64,000 bases of DNA from Mycolicibacterium canariasense (GTDB taxonomy: Bacteria > Actinomycetota > Actinomycetes > Mycobacteriales > Mycobacteriaceae), in contig NZ_LQOL01000049.1 of the NCBI RefSeq assembly GCF_002101555.1, forward strand, positions 62,001 to 126,000, written 5' to 3'. A program made the position numbers and the translations under genes. The notes under the pieces are model-generated. The model was given only the letters and a program-made list of their open reading frames with translations, had not been told where the DNA came from and did no database searches. The first letter of the stretch is position 1; every line of letters begins with the position of its first letter. Of the stretch, positions 1 to 7,655 are shown piece by piece.

Positions 1-684
1 CTGGTACTTGGGGTCATAACTGTTCGGGTTGAGCGCCTCAGCGGTAGACCAGTCACTCGGACTTGTAGGCAATCGGCCAAACACCTTCTCGAATGCCTCC
101 GCTGAGGCACGCACCCGGGCCGGGTCGTCGCGCCTCACCGTGCCATCGGGCAACGGCGTAGGGGCACCATCCTTCAAATCAGGGGTTGAACCGCCAGTCG
201 CGGCCGCAATCGCCCGAGCCAGATCGGCGTCTACAAGTTCACCAGCCGCAAGTACGGCCGCAATCTCCGCCCGCAAGTCTGCAACCTTTGTTGCCACCCG
301 CGCGGCGTACTCCTTCGTCATGTGGCTTACGTCCGGCGGTATCACCTCATTGGTGGACTCGTTTACTTCCACCGGAGGGCTCTCGGCTGCGTAGTCGAGG
401 ATGCTCTTGATTCTTCGCGCCACATCTACGGCGTCTTTGTGGGCGTGCTCCATTCCCGTGGCGCCTTTGGCCAGGTCTTCCGCCGTGGCTTCGTGTTCCC
501 GGGCGGTTGTCTCCATCCCTACCCGGGCCGCGTTTCCACCGTCCCCTTCCCAGGTGGACGCCTTCATCAGTGAACGGTAGAACTCGGCCGATTTCGTGTG
601 GTTCCCTGCGGCTTCGCGAGCAGAGCTCGCAAGGTCCGCGATCTCGGGTGGCCAATCTTTAAGCTCTTTCAACGTCAGCGGCAT
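1..684 (-). CDS. ESX-associated-type protein, N-terminal part (runs off the window)
   Basis: A minus-strand reading frame opens with ATG at 684 and stays open to base 1, giving 228 codons without a stop. The N-terminal 100 residues are helical and contain a W-x-G element (TWEGDGG near residue 45), as in the WXG/EspB-like leaders of large mycobacterial proteins encoded next to ESX-type small proteins. The remaining visible part has no motif I can place, and the C-terminal domain lies outside the window. The gene at 694-1008 ends 9 bp upstream on the same strand, so the two probably form an operon. The family assignment is inference from the leader and the neighbour. Confidence 0.6.
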   Translation of the reverse strand, partial: MPLTLKELKDWPPEIADLASSAREAAGNHTKSAEFYRSLMKASTWEGDGGNAARVGMETTAREHEATAEDLAKGATGMEHAHKDAVDVARRIKSILDYAAESPPVEVNESTNEVIPPDVSHMTKEYAARVATKVADLRAEIAAVLAAGELVDADLARAIAAATGGSTPDLKDGAPTPLPDGTVRRDDPARVRASAEAFEKVFGRLPTSPSDWSTAEALNPNSYDPKYQ

Positions 685-693
685 CCGACCGCC

Positions 694-1008
694 TTAAAGC
701 GCCGAGCCAGCGCCGTCGATCGCGCCGGCGCCGTCACCATCGGTTTTCAAATAGGAAACCGCAGCCTCACGATGGCCACTTGCGTGCGTGGCGAAATGTT
801 CGCCATAGCGAACGCTGTCAGCGTCCCAGGCAGCAAGCATCGCCGGCAGGGCTGCACTCGCCAAACCGGTGCCCAAGACCGCCTGGCTCGCCTGCGCGTG
901 CACGGCGTGATGCGTTGCCATGAAATCGCTTGCGTGACCCTCAATCTGACCAGCTACAAGGTGCAGCTCAGTTGGATCTACCTGCAATGGTTTGAATGTT
1001 CTTGACAA
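694..1008 (-). CDS. Type VII secretion-associated small protein (EspC/DUF2580-like)
   Basis: This 104-residue protein is alanine- and histidine-rich, predicted to be all helical, and has no signal peptide. Size and pattern (an N-terminal VDPTELH element followed by two amphipathic helices) fit the mycobacterial ESX-1-associated EspC/DUF2580 family, small partners of secreted substrates. The start is a TTG at 1008 preceded closely by a purine-rich AGGGGGAAAG on the minus strand. It lies just upstream of the 1-684 gene, and the pair resembles a secreted-substrate pair. Its secretion is an inference. Confidence 0.6.
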   Translation of the reverse strand: MSRTFKPLQVDPTELHLVAGQIEGHASDFMATHHAVHAQASQAVLGTGLASAALPAMLAAWDADSVRYGEHFATHASGHREAAVSYLKTDGDGAGAIDGAGSAL

Positions 1009-1254
1009 CTTTCCCCCTACCCGAAAGCAGAGTTTAGTCCAAGATCACACCGCCACTGCCCGCCAATCGGGCGGTGAATGGTTCTAAGACGCCAGCACGA
1101 TCCGTTACGCGCGCGGCAGAACAAGCGGCAATTCGGCGGGTACTACCCTCCATCGCTGGTGGAGGGGGCTTCGAGTGTTGAACGATTCAGCAGCCGGAAG
1201 CGGAGCCCGACCACGGACGAAACAAAACCCGCTGCGCCAGCCGGGGTTCACATA

Positions 1255-1331
1255 TGGTGGCCAGGGCCGGGATCGAACCGGCGACCTTCCGCTTTTCAGG
1301 CGGACGCTCGTACCAACTGAGCTACCTGGCC
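1255..1331 (-). tRNA. tRNA-Phe(GAA)
   Basis: A minus-strand cloverleaf has acceptor GGCCAGG pairing with CCTGGCC, a T-loop GTTCGATCC, and an anticodon loop CTGAAAA within a TCCGC/GCGGA stem, so the anticodon is GAA. CCA is encoded at 1255-1257. It is the first of three minus-strand tRNA genes, followed by Asp and Glu; the spacing suggests one transcript. Confidence 0.95.
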
Positions 1332-1378
1332 GGAAGGCGCCGGTCTCTCGACCGAGCAAGCCTTACGCCGCAATACTG

Positions 1379-1452
1379 CGACCCTGACGGGACTCGAACC
1401 CGCGACCTCCGCCGTGACAGGGCGGCGCGCTAACCAACTGCGCCACAGGGCC
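1379..1452 (-). tRNA. tRNA-Asp(GTC)
   Basis: A minus-strand cloverleaf has acceptor GGCCCTG pairing with CAGGGTC (one G-T wobble), T-arm GGGTTCGAGTCCC, and anticodon loop CTGTCAC in a GCC-rich stem, giving anticodon GTC. CCA is not encoded. It lies between tRNA-Glu and tRNA-Phe on the same strand. Confidence 0.95.
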
Positions 1453-1488
1453 TTGCTTTTCCTGCGTGCTCCGCGTTTCCGCGTTGCG

Positions 1489-1561
1489 TACCCCCAACGG
1501 GATTCGAACCCGTGCTACCGCCGTGAAAGGGCGGCGTCCTAGGCCACTAGACGATGGGGGC
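1489..1561 (-). tRNA. tRNA-Glu(TTC)
   Basis: A minus-strand cloverleaf has acceptor GCCCCCA pairing with TGGGGGT, a GGTTCGAATCC T-arm, and anticodon loop CTTTCAC, giving anticodon TTC. It is the promoter-proximal tRNA of the Glu-Asp-Phe cluster and is divergent from tRNA-Lys. The 158 bp between them (1562-1719) must hold both promoters. Confidence 0.95.
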
Positions 1562-1719
1562 CTAATCCGAATTCCTCCGGGGTACTCGCAACTTCGTTCC
1601 GTTGGGAGCTTCGATAGCTTAGGACACGGCCGCCAGAAATCCCAAACGGGGTCCCCTCGCGCTGCTCACCCCGGCCCTGCGGCGGCCCCGCGACGGCAGG
1701 CAGTATCCTGTTCCTCCAC

Positions 1720-1795
1720 GCCCCTATAGCTCAGTCGGTAGAGCTACGGACTTTTAATCCGCAGGTCCCAGGTTCGAGCCCTGGTGGGGGCACCA
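1720..1795 (+). tRNA. tRNA-Lys(TTT), used as prophage attachment gene
   Basis: A plus-strand cloverleaf runs from the acceptor strand GCCCCTA at 1720 to an encoded CCA at 1793-1795. The anticodon loop CTTTTAA gives anticodon TTT. Bases 1744-1795, from the anticodon arm to CCA, are identical to 54854-54905 at the far end of the prophage. Integration therefore occurred in this gene and the phage supplied a replacement 3' part, leaving a functional tRNA. The same bases on the minus strand encode the end of the phage repressor. A TATCCT hexamer at 1704-1709 is a plausible -10 element. Confidence 0.95.
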
Positions 1796-2075
1796 TGCGA
1801 GGACCGCCGTCGCCCCCGCCGTTGGGCGATGTGCGGCCGGTCATCAGCCAGTAGTCGTTGCAGCCCGTCCGGTCTGCGATCTTCAGGCAGACCTCGTCGA
1901 GGTCGCGCGGACGACGGCCGGACAGCTCCCATTCACGCCACGAGCCTGCGGGTAGAGCGCATGCGATCGCGGCCTCTTTGATATTCCAGCCCATGCGCTG
2001 ACGAACCAGCGCCAAGCGCGCACCGAAGGTGCTCGCATCCGGCACCCACCGTTCCACACTCGCATCAGTAGTCAT
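1731..2075 (-). CDS. Phage immunity repressor, prophage form ending in attL
   Basis: This 114-residue protein starts at ATG 2075 (in-frame upstream starts exist at 2102 and 2111). Residues 16-80 form an XRE-type HTH domain, with the turn near AIACALPAGSWREWE and a C-terminal DYWLMTG element common in actinophage repressors. The frame crosses the whole attL core antisense to tRNA-Lys and ends ...KVR-SSTD at a stop within host tRNA sequence. In the reconstructed circular phage the frame would continue from the same KVR into RRPPLASVSFAA, giving 122 residues. It is divergent from the HTH gene at 2195, as a repressor is from cro. It probably represses the early promoter in the lysogen. Confidence 0.85.
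   Translation of the reverse strand: MTTDASVERWVPDASTFGARLALVRQRMGWNIKEAAIACALPAGSWREWELSGRRPRDLDEVCLKIADRTGCNDYWLMTGRTSPNGGGDGGPRMVPPPGLEPGTCGLKVRSSTD
1744..1795. repeat. attL: 52-bp attachment core in tRNA-Lys
   Basis: Fifty-two bases, from the tRNA anticodon stem through the encoded CCA, are repeated without mismatch at 54854-54905. Identity ends sharply on both sides: the left neighbours are G (1743) versus T (54853), the right neighbours T (1796) versus C (54906). This defines the prophage boundary and the common core. Confidence 0.97.
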
Positions 2076-2194
2076 ACGGCGAATATCGCACAACTCGCGC
2101 ATACCGCGCAACAGGTGCTCATGCGTGATGTTCCGCGCTTAATTCCCGCAATTCGCGCTTGACGCGACTTCTCACGTCATGTAGACCTATCCGC
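2076..2194. promoter_or_regulatory. Divergent repressor/early-promoter control region
   Basis: These 119 bp separate the divergent repressor and early operon. Rightward, TTGACG at 2159-2164 and TAGACC at 2182-2187 are spaced by 17 bp, placing transcription start at or next to the ATG at 2195, so the early mRNA is probably leaderless. Two CGCGCTT direct repeats (2134-2140 and 2154-2160) lie exactly 20 bp apart, the second touching the -35; two CGCGCA copies occur at 2096-2101 and 2105-2110. Both pairs are operator candidates. The leftward repressor promoter is unclear; a TTGCGC/GATATT pair with 18-bp spacing before ATG 2075 is weak. Confidence 0.55.
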
Positions 2195-2377
2195 ATGCCC
2201 GAAGTCACGTATATGACGACTTCTCAAGTCGCTGACAAGTTCGGAGTGCTGCCCTCCACTGTGCGGAAGTGGGTCGCAGAAAACAAGCTCAAGCCCGCCG
2301 TCGCCACACCAGGCGGGCATTACCGATTCCACCCTGACGACATCGACGCGCTGCTGACCGGCAAGGCCAGCGCGTGA
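2195..2377 (+). CDS. MerR/excisionase-family HTH protein (Cro or Xis candidate)
   Basis: A 60-residue winged-HTH protein: residues 7-40 (TTSQVADKFGVLPSTVRKW) form the helix-turn-helix and PGGHYRFHPDDIDALL the wing, as in excisionase/BldC-like proteins. ATG 2195 is chosen because it sits at the predicted start of transcription; the TTG at 2159 overlaps the -35 element, and an internal ATG at 2213 is possible. As the first gene divergent from the repressor it occupies the cro position, but its family is that of recombination directionality factors, so either role is possible. Confidence 0.75.
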   Translation: MPEVTYMTTSQVADKFGVLPSTVRKWVAENKLKPAVATPGGHYRFHPDDIDALLTGKASA

Positions 2378-2784
2378 CCGCGGCCCGGAACGCGCTCGAC
2401 GTGCCGACCACCCTCACCGACACGCCGCCGGCCGATGCGCCGCCGGCGCCGATCTGGCGCGACGAGGCGAGCTATCTCACTGTGTGGGTGAACGGCGGAC
2501 TCATCGAGATCAACATGGGCGACGGATGGTCAGGGCGGCTGCTGCCCGACGAGGTCGCCGCGCTGCCTGCTGAGTTCGCGCGGGCGATCGAGGAAGCGCG
2601 CGCGTGGGCGGCCCGCTGGGACGTCTACACCGGCACCTACCGCCCCGCCATCGTCGAGCTGGTCGCGTGCGTCGTGTGCACGTCGACCGACTGCGTCGTC
2701 CCGTTCCTGAACACGCACGTCTGCGCGAGCTGCTTCAACACGGCCACGCTCGGCGACGTCCGCGACGCAGCCGAGGCCCGCTGA
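2374..2784 (+). CDS. Hypothetical early protein with Cys4 zinc site
   Basis: 136 residues from a GTG that overlaps the stop of the preceding gene. The C-terminal third has CVVC and CASC pairs about 20 residues apart, plus one extra Cys, suggesting one zinc knuckle; the N-terminal half is hydrophobic and acidic with no recognisable domain. It is second in the early operon. Function unknown. Confidence 0.6.
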   Translation: MTAARNALDVPTTLTDTPPADAPPAPIWRDEASYLTVWVNGGLIEINMGDGWSGRLLPDEVAALPAEFARAIEEARAWAARWDVYTGTYRPAIVELVACVVCTSTDCVVPFLNTHVCASCFNTATLGDVRDAAEAR

Positions 2785-3299
2785 TGGCGTGGGGTGCGGC
2801 GTACGAGACGCCGGACGAGCAGGCCGAGAAGCAGGCGCAGCGCGAAGCCGCGGCCCGCGTCGACCAGCGCCGGCAGATGTCGGCCTACGAGCAACAGGCC
2901 ATCGACGTGCTGCGCGAAGCTGCCACTGCGCTATCGGCGATCGCCGAAGTGTTCGTCGCGATGAACGAGCGCGAGATCGCATCCGAGCGGGCCGTGTCCG
3001 ACGAGGACATCGAAGAGCGGGCCGCGTGCCTGTACTACGCCGCGCACGGTGATCACGCGCGCGCGTGGGAAAGCCTTCCGCTGACGCCGATTCCGGGCGG
3101 CCTGCGCGAGTTATTCGTCCGAATGGCGCGAGCGTCGTATGGACTTCGGGACCAGGGCATCACCGGTGGGGAAGCCGGAGATGCCAGCGCCGGGCCGGGC
3201 GATCCTTCCGGCCCGGCGCGCCCCGAGACCTACCGCTGCTCCGAAATGGAATGCCCCGGGCATCTGGTCTATCCGGACGATTCGTCCGACTCCAACTGA
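2784..3299 (+). CDS. Hypothetical early protein
   Basis: 171 residues from an ATG overlapping the preceding stop (TGATG). The first 100 residues are rich in Ala, Glu, Gln and Arg and likely form a long amphipathic helix; the C-terminal tail contains a CSEMECPGH element that may bind a metal. No family recognised. Confidence 0.55.
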   Translation: MAWGAAYETPDEQAEKQAQREAAARVDQRRQMSAYEQQAIDVLREAATALSAIAEVFVAMNEREIASERAVSDEDIEERAACLYYAAHGDHARAWESLPLTPIPGGLRELFVRMARASYGLRDQGITGGEAGDASAGPGDPSGPARPETYRCSEMECPGHLVYPDDSSDSN

Positions 3300-3307
3300 A
3301 ACGGCGA

Positions 3308-3339
3308 AACGCCGGCCCCGCTGCATCGAGACCGGCGTT
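3308..3339 (+). promoter_or_regulatory. 8-bp inverted repeat in the early operon
   Basis: AACGCCGG (3308-3315) and CCGGCGTT (3332-3339) form a perfect 8-bp stem around a 16-base loop, in one of the few real gaps of the early operon. No T-tract follows, so it may be a processing or stability hairpin rather than a terminator. Confidence 0.3.
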
Positions 3340-3366
3340 CCTAACCATCCATGGGAGGTAACCCCA

Positions 3367-3495
3367 ATGCCGAAGAGTGTAGACGACATCGCCGATAACA
3401 CGCCCGCAGAGCCGCCGCAGCCGACGTACACGCTCGGCGAGCTCGTCGAAATGTACTCCCGCACAGTCATGCTCGGCGTCGGAGCACTCCCGTGA
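3367..3495 (+). CDS. Small hypothetical protein
   Basis: 42 residues from an ATG with a good GGGAGG Shine-Dalgarno 9 bases upstream. Acidic, with a C-terminal amphipathic segment (YTLGELVEMYSRTVMLG). Its stop overlaps the start of the next gene. No family recognised. Confidence 0.55.
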   Translation: MPKSVDDIADNTPAEPPQPTYTLGELVEMYSRTVMLGVGALP

Positions 3496-4274
3496 CCGAC
3501 CCGACATGCAGCGCGACGGAGCGCTGCCAGAATGCGCCGGCCGAGTGGTCACGTGGGATGTGCAAGAAGCATTACCGCGCGTGGCTCGCCTACAACCGGC
3601 CCGTAGACAACGAGATCGTCCGCGCCCACATTGAACGCTGCCGGGCCGCAGGCATGGGTGTAATCCGGATCGGCCAACTGTCCGGCGTGCAGGCCCGCAC
3701 AGTCCGGCGCATCACGAGCGGCTACGGCATCCGGACGACTGCCGGCATCGCCCGCGCGATTCTCGCGGTGAACCCGGATGTCGATCGCCCGGCTCACATG
3801 AACCCGATCGGCGCCATCCGTCGGATCCGCGCGCTCGCCGCGCTCGGCTACACGCGCAGCCAAATCGCCGGCGCAGTAGCGAATTACCAGATCAACCTAC
3901 ATAAGTACCTGACCGGGTCGGCCGCGTGGGTACGGCCGGAGACCTTCGATCGGATTGATGCCGCATACCAGACGCTCGGTGCGCAGCCGCTGCCACAGGG
4001 CCCACATGCCGACACTGCCCGCCGGATTGCTGCTGCTCGCGGATGGCTGCCGCCGCTCGCATGGCAGGACGGCGAGATCGACGATCCCGACGCGCAAGGC
4101 GATCCCAGCGTCGTGCTGAAGCCGTCCCGCTCGGTGCCTTCCGACTTCCTCGACATCGTCGCTGATCACCGTGAGCACGTCGGCCGGACCGACGCCGAGA
4201 TCGCGAAGCGTCTCGGCATCACGACCGAGACGCTGAAGTTGCGGATCCGCCGTATCGAGCGGAGCGCTTCATGA
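3492..4274 (+). CDS. HTH DNA-binding protein with N-terminal zinc motif
   Basis: 260 residues from a GTG overlapping the previous stop. The N-terminus has C-x5-C and C-x2-H elements (CSATERC, CKKHYRAW) like short zinc modules of phage DNA-binding proteins. HTH-like segments appear near residues 55-80 (GVQARTVRRITSGYGI) and at the C-terminus (TDAEIAKRLGITTETLKLRIRR). This suggests a multi-HTH regulator of phage genes. The target is not inferable. Confidence 0.6.
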   Translation: MTDPTCSATERCQNAPAEWSRGMCKKHYRAWLAYNRPVDNEIVRAHIERCRAAGMGVIRIGQLSGVQARTVRRITSGYGIRTTAGIARAILAVNPDVDRPAHMNPIGAIRRIRALAALGYTRSQIAGAVANYQINLHKYLTGSAAWVRPETFDRIDAAYQTLGAQPLPQGPHADTARRIAAARGWLPPLAWQDGEIDDPDAQGDPSVVLKPSRSVPSDFLDIVADHREHVGRTDAEIAKRLGITTETLKLRIRRIERSAS

Positions 4275-4441
4275 AGTGCGTGATGTGCGGACTTGAAGCC
4301 CGACTGACGAAAGACGGCCGATACCAACTTCATTCCGGCCGCCGGATCCGTGGCCGCCGCCCGTACTGCCCCATGTCGGGCGAGCCCGTGCCCGACCAGT
4401 CACTCGACATCAACCGCGTGAAGGACGCCATCGCATGCTGA
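4271..4441 (+). CDS. Small zinc-ribbon-like protein
   Basis: 56 residues from an ATG in an ATGA overlap with the preceding stop. CVMC near the N-terminus and a later C give a partial zinc-ribbon pattern; the centre is Arg-rich (GRRIRGRRP), suggesting nucleic-acid contact. It ends in ...AIAC and overlaps the next gene by 7 bases. Confidence 0.5.
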   Translation: MKCVMCGLEARLTKDGRYQLHSGRRIRGRRPYCPMSGEPVPDQSLDINRVKDAIAC

Positions 4442-4755
4442 AACAGTTGTTCTCGATCCTCCCCGAGGATCCCGAAGACGAGTCCACCTACGAACACCCC
4501 TGGTGGAATGCGCATTACGAGTACAGCGGCACTCGGATCCGCCTCATTGTCGGTGATCTGTTGGCCGAGAGTGAGCACGAAGGTGGCTCGCACGGCGGTC
4601 TTCAGTTCGGCTTCTCGCTCGACCTGGCGCAGGAAGACATCCCGGAGTTCTACCTACCCGACCGGCCGAACGCGAAGTATGACGTCCACTCGTTCTCGCT
4701 GATCTTCTGGCGGTGGGGCATCTACATTTCGGTGCGCGGGCGGGTGTACGCATGA
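4435..4755 (+). CDS. Hypothetical early protein
   Basis: 106 residues from ATG 4435. Mixed acidic and aromatic sequence with beta-strand character, including a conserved-looking FWRWGIYISVRGR end. No motif recognised. It overlaps both neighbours by a few bases, so it is translated within the same polycistron. Confidence 0.5.
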   Translation: MLKQLFSILPEDPEDESTYEHPWWNAHYEYSGTRIRLIVGDLLAESEHEGGSHGGLQFGFSLDLAQEDIPEFYLPDRPNAKYDVHSFSLIFWRWGIYISVRGRVYA

Positions 4756-4901
4756 GCCGGAAGCCGCACGGAAACCGTGAGTTCCACGACGCATCGGATC
4801 CCCGCTGCGCGGTGCACGCACAGTCCAGGGAGCCTGCCCGGATCGAACGGCGCTGCCCGAAGTGCCGGCCCCTGCGCGCACGCCGGGCGGTGCGGCCATG
4901 A
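4752..4901 (+). CDS. Small basic protein
   Basis: 49 residues from an ATG overlapping the previous stop. Basic, with a CPKC pair and one further Cys and several His that could bind zinc. Tightly packed between its neighbours. Function unknown. Confidence 0.5.
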   Translation: MSRKPHGNREFHDASDPRCAVHAQSREPARIERRCPKCRPLRARRAVRP

Positions 4902-5443
4902 CGACCGTCTTCCTCGACACCGAGACGCTGGGCACATCGCGCCGGGCGCCGATCTGGGAGTTCGCCGCGGTCCGCGTCGACGACAACGGCGACCAGGTCG
5001 CCAGCGAGCACTTCCAGATCATCCACGACCCGAAGCTGATCGATCCTGATCTGCCGCAGTCGTTCCGGGACGACTACGCCCGCCGCTACAACGAGAGCGA
5101 CGCCGTGCCGCCGAAGCTCGCCGCGAACGCGATCGCCGACATCGTCCGCGACGACGCGGTGATCGCCGGATCGAACCCGGCATTCGACATGGAGAAGATC
5201 GACCGCCTGCTCGGCCGGTGCGGCATCACCCCGAGCTGGCACTATCACCCGTTCGACGTGCCCGGGAACGCGGTCGGCTGGCTCGCGGCCCGCGGTCAGC
5301 TCATCCCCCGGCCGTGGAAGTCCGACGCCCTGTCCCGGGCGGTCGGCATCAACCCGGCCGACTACGACCGCCACACCGCCATGGGCGACGTCGAATGGTG
5401 CTGGGACCTCTACATCGCCATCACGGGCGGTGATCACTGGTGA
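4898..5443 (+). CDS. DnaQ-like 3'-5' exonuclease (DEDDh)
   Basis: 181 residues. The N-terminus TTVFLDTETLGTS provides the Exo I Asp-Glu pair (D7, E9), the segment GSNPAFDMEKIDRLL fits Exo II, and HTAMGDVEW near the C-terminus the Exo III His-Asp. The start ATG 4898 overlaps the previous stop. Immediately followed by the exonuclease/RecT pair, it probably serves phage DNA repair, recombination or end processing. DEDD exonucleases of this size are common in actinophage replication modules. Confidence 0.8.
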   Translation: MTTVFLDTETLGTSRRAPIWEFAAVRVDDNGDQVASEHFQIIHDPKLIDPDLPQSFRDDYARRYNESDAVPPKLAANAIADIVRDDAVIAGSNPAFDMEKIDRLLGRCGITPSWHYHPFDVPGNAVGWLAARGQLIPRPWKSDALSRAVGINPADYDRHTAMGDVEWCWDLYIAITGGDHW

Positions 5444-6360
5444 GCATCAAGCACATCGCGGTCAACACGCCCCGCGACCCGGGGTGGATTCAGCCCGGAT
5501 CCGACGCACATCTGCACACCATCTCGCCGAGCAAGGTCGGCGCCATCATGGGTCTGTCACGCTGGGAATCGCCGCGATCGCTCTGGCTCCGGATGAAGGG
5601 CCTGATCCCGGCCGAGGAACCGAAGGACGCCTTCGACACAGGGCATGACATCGAGCCGTACGCGGCGAACGTCTACCGCCGCCGGATGCCGGGCTGGCGC
5701 CTGTCCCCCGGAGAAGTGCAGTTCGTCGTCGACCCCGAGCACTTCGGATTCCCCGCTCTCGCAACGCTCGACCGCCGGCGCGTCCGCGGCCGCTCCCGCG
5801 GTGTCCTTCAGATCAAGCTCGCCCGCGACCTGACCGACATGGAGAAGTTCGGCGACGACTTCACCGGCGACCTGCCCGGCGACTACTGGACACAGGTGCT
5901 GATGGAGATGGTATTCACCGGCTGGACCGATCAGCCCGGGCACCTGCTGGCCCTCGGCCCGTACTACCAGGACCGCATCTACGAGGTTTGGTACGACGGC
6001 ACAGCGAAGCAGGAAGTTGTGTTCATCATCGACGAGTGCCGCCGCTTCTGGGACTCGCTGGCCGGCGATATCCCGCCCGAGCTCGACGGAAGCGTGCCGA
6101 CGTACGAGGCGATCCGGGCCCAACATCCCGAGATTGAACGGGACACCGAAGTTGAGCTGACCGCGGAACTTGCCGAGGAATTCGTCGCCGCCACAACCGA
6201 TCTGAAAACAGCCGAAGAGACAGCGCGGCTCGCGAAGTCCCGCGTGCTCGACGCCATGAAGAAGGCACAGTTCGCCACCTGCAACGGCGCGCTGATCGCC
6301 CGCCGGCAGCCGTCATCGCGCGGATCCGTCGCGCTCTACTCCGCGAAAGGGAAGAAATGA
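5440..6360 (+). CDS. YqaJ/RecB-like recombination exonuclease
   Basis: 306 residues from a GTG overlapping the previous stop. The N-terminal SPSKVGAIMGLSRW block, the Glu in TGHDIEPYAANVY, the Asp in PALATLDRR and the LQIKLA strand match the PD-(D/E)XK core of YqaJ/lambda-Exo-like nucleases, which resect double-stranded DNA 5'-3'. The downstream RecT overlaps by 4 bp, giving the classic phage exonuclease/annealase pair. The C-terminal 80 residues are helical and may contact RecT (inference). Confidence 0.82.
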   Translation: MSIKHIAVNTPRDPGWIQPGSDAHLHTISPSKVGAIMGLSRWESPRSLWLRMKGLIPAEEPKDAFDTGHDIEPYAANVYRRRMPGWRLSPGEVQFVVDPEHFGFPALATLDRRRVRGRSRGVLQIKLARDLTDMEKFGDDFTGDLPGDYWTQVLMEMVFTGWTDQPGHLLALGPYYQDRIYEVWYDGTAKQEVVFIIDECRRFWDSLAGDIPPELDGSVPTYEAIRAQHPEIERDTEVELTAELAEEFVAATTDLKTAEETARLAKSRVLDAMKKAQFATCNGALIARRQPSSRGSVALYSAKGKK

Positions 6361-7655
6361 CCGACACCACCACCGCCACAGCCGAGGACCAGGCCGAAGA
6401 TCTGCTCGCCGCAGCGGAACGCGCACAGCGGGAAGCCGGCGCGAAGACACTCGCCACGATCGAGCCGGAGCAGGTGCGCTTCAACGAAGACCAGCTCGCG
6501 ATCCTGCGGGCGCTCGGTGTCGAAGACGCATCCGACGGCGACCTGAATCTGTTCTTCCACTACTGCCGCACAACGGGTTTGGATCCATTCCGCAAGCAGA
6601 TCTACATGATCGGCCGGAACACGAAGATCACCAGGTGGGTCGACAACGCGAGCGGCGAAGGCCGGCGCAAGGTTGAAGAGTGGGTCACGAAGTACACGAT
6701 CCAGACCGGCATCGACGGGTACCGACGCAACGGCCGCGAAGCCGCGAAGACTCTCGGTGACAGCCTGCGATTCGAGGGCCCGTACTTCACTGGTGCTGAC
6801 GACTTCCACGTCACCGACGACGGACAGGTGATCCAGCACTGGCGCACAGTTTGGCCGGCTGGCAGCGTCCCGCACGCCGCGCGTTACGTCATCTACCGCA
6901 ACGACGAACCGTTCGAAGGCATCGCCCACTTCGACGAGTTCGTCCAGACCAACGCGATCTGGGAAGGCGAAGGGCGCAACCGGAAGATCGTTGGCGAAGA
7001 GCCGAATTCGATGTGGCGCAAGATGCCCCGCAATCAGATCGCGAAGTGCGCCGAAGCTTTGGCCTGGCGGCGCGCATACCCAGATGACTTCTCCGGGCTC
7101 ATCCTCGAAGACGCCGCTCAGCCGACCGTGATCGACCCGGACGGGAACGTCGAGCAGGAAGGAACACCCGAGCCACGGCGGCCCGGCTCCGGTGCGGCCG
7201 CCGCCCGGGCGGCCCGTGAACGCCGCACGCAGCAGCGCGGCCAGGTGGTCGACGGCGAAGTGATATCCGAAGAATCGCCCTCGGATCCGGGCGCGAATCC
7301 GGAACCGGAACAGGCCACCGCGCCATCCCCCGCTGACGCGCCGACCTCGGATCTGCGCAAGTCGATGCGCGACCAGCACAACAAGGCGATATTCGCGACG
7401 TTCGGCGAACTCGACCTGAACGGCGACGACCAGCGCGACGACCGCCTCATCGTCTGCCGCGAGATCGTTGGCCGCCCTCTCGCGTCGACGAAAGAACTGA
7501 CCGACGACGAGCTTCAGAAGCTCCGAAATGGTTTGATCTCCCGCAAGCAGGCCGGCACCCTGCAAGCCGACGTCACCGAGTGGATCAACGCCGCCACCGT
7601 GGCCGAGTACGAAGCACAGCAAGCCGCCGAGGACGCCACGAAGGACGAAAAGTGA
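6357..7655 (+). CDS. recT: RecT-family single-strand annealing protein
   Basis: 432 residues. The core at residues 45-250 carries RecT hallmarks: NLFFHYCRTTGLDPFRKQIY, TIQTGIDGYR, and RKMPRNQIAKCAEALAWRRAYP with DFSGLILEDA. The C-terminal 180 residues are low-complexity and then helical, longer than in minimal RecT proteins. With the preceding exonuclease it catalyses strand annealing in recombination and possibly genome circularisation. ATG 6357 overlaps the upstream stop. Confidence 0.9.
   Translation: MTDTTTATAEDQAEDLLAAAERAQREAGAKTLATIEPEQVRFNEDQLAILRALGVEDASDGDLNLFFHYCRTTGLDPFRKQIYMIGRNTKITRWVDNASGEGRRKVEEWVTKYTIQTGIDGYRRNGREAAKTLGDSLRFEGPYFTGADDFHVTDDGQVIQHWRTVWPAGSVPHAARYVIYRNDEPFEGIAHFDEFVQTNAIWEGEGRNRKIVGEEPNSMWRKMPRNQIAKCAEALAWRRAYPDDFSGLILEDAAQPTVIDPDGNVEQEGTPEPRRPGSGAAAARAARERRTQQRGQVVDGEVISEESPSDPGANPEPEQATAPSPADAPTSDLRKSMRDQHNKAIFATFGELDLNGDDQRDDRLIVCREIVGRPLASTKELTDDELQKLRNGLISRKQAGTLQADVTEWINAATVAEYEAQQAAEDATKDEK

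Noticed and set aside
2159..2194. TTG 2159 as start of the first early gene
   Set aside because: The TTG is part of the TTGACG -35 element, so transcription would begin downstream; ATG 2195 is used instead.
4544..5437. 297-codon antisense ORF opposite the DnaQ-like gene
   Set aside because: The opposite strand carries a clear DEDDh nuclease and short overlapping genes; the antisense frame is a shadow.
6336..7622. 428-codon antisense ORF opposite recT
   Set aside because: Mirror of a GC-rich gene; the plus-strand RecT motifs are unmistakable and the antisense product has no domain or sensible start.
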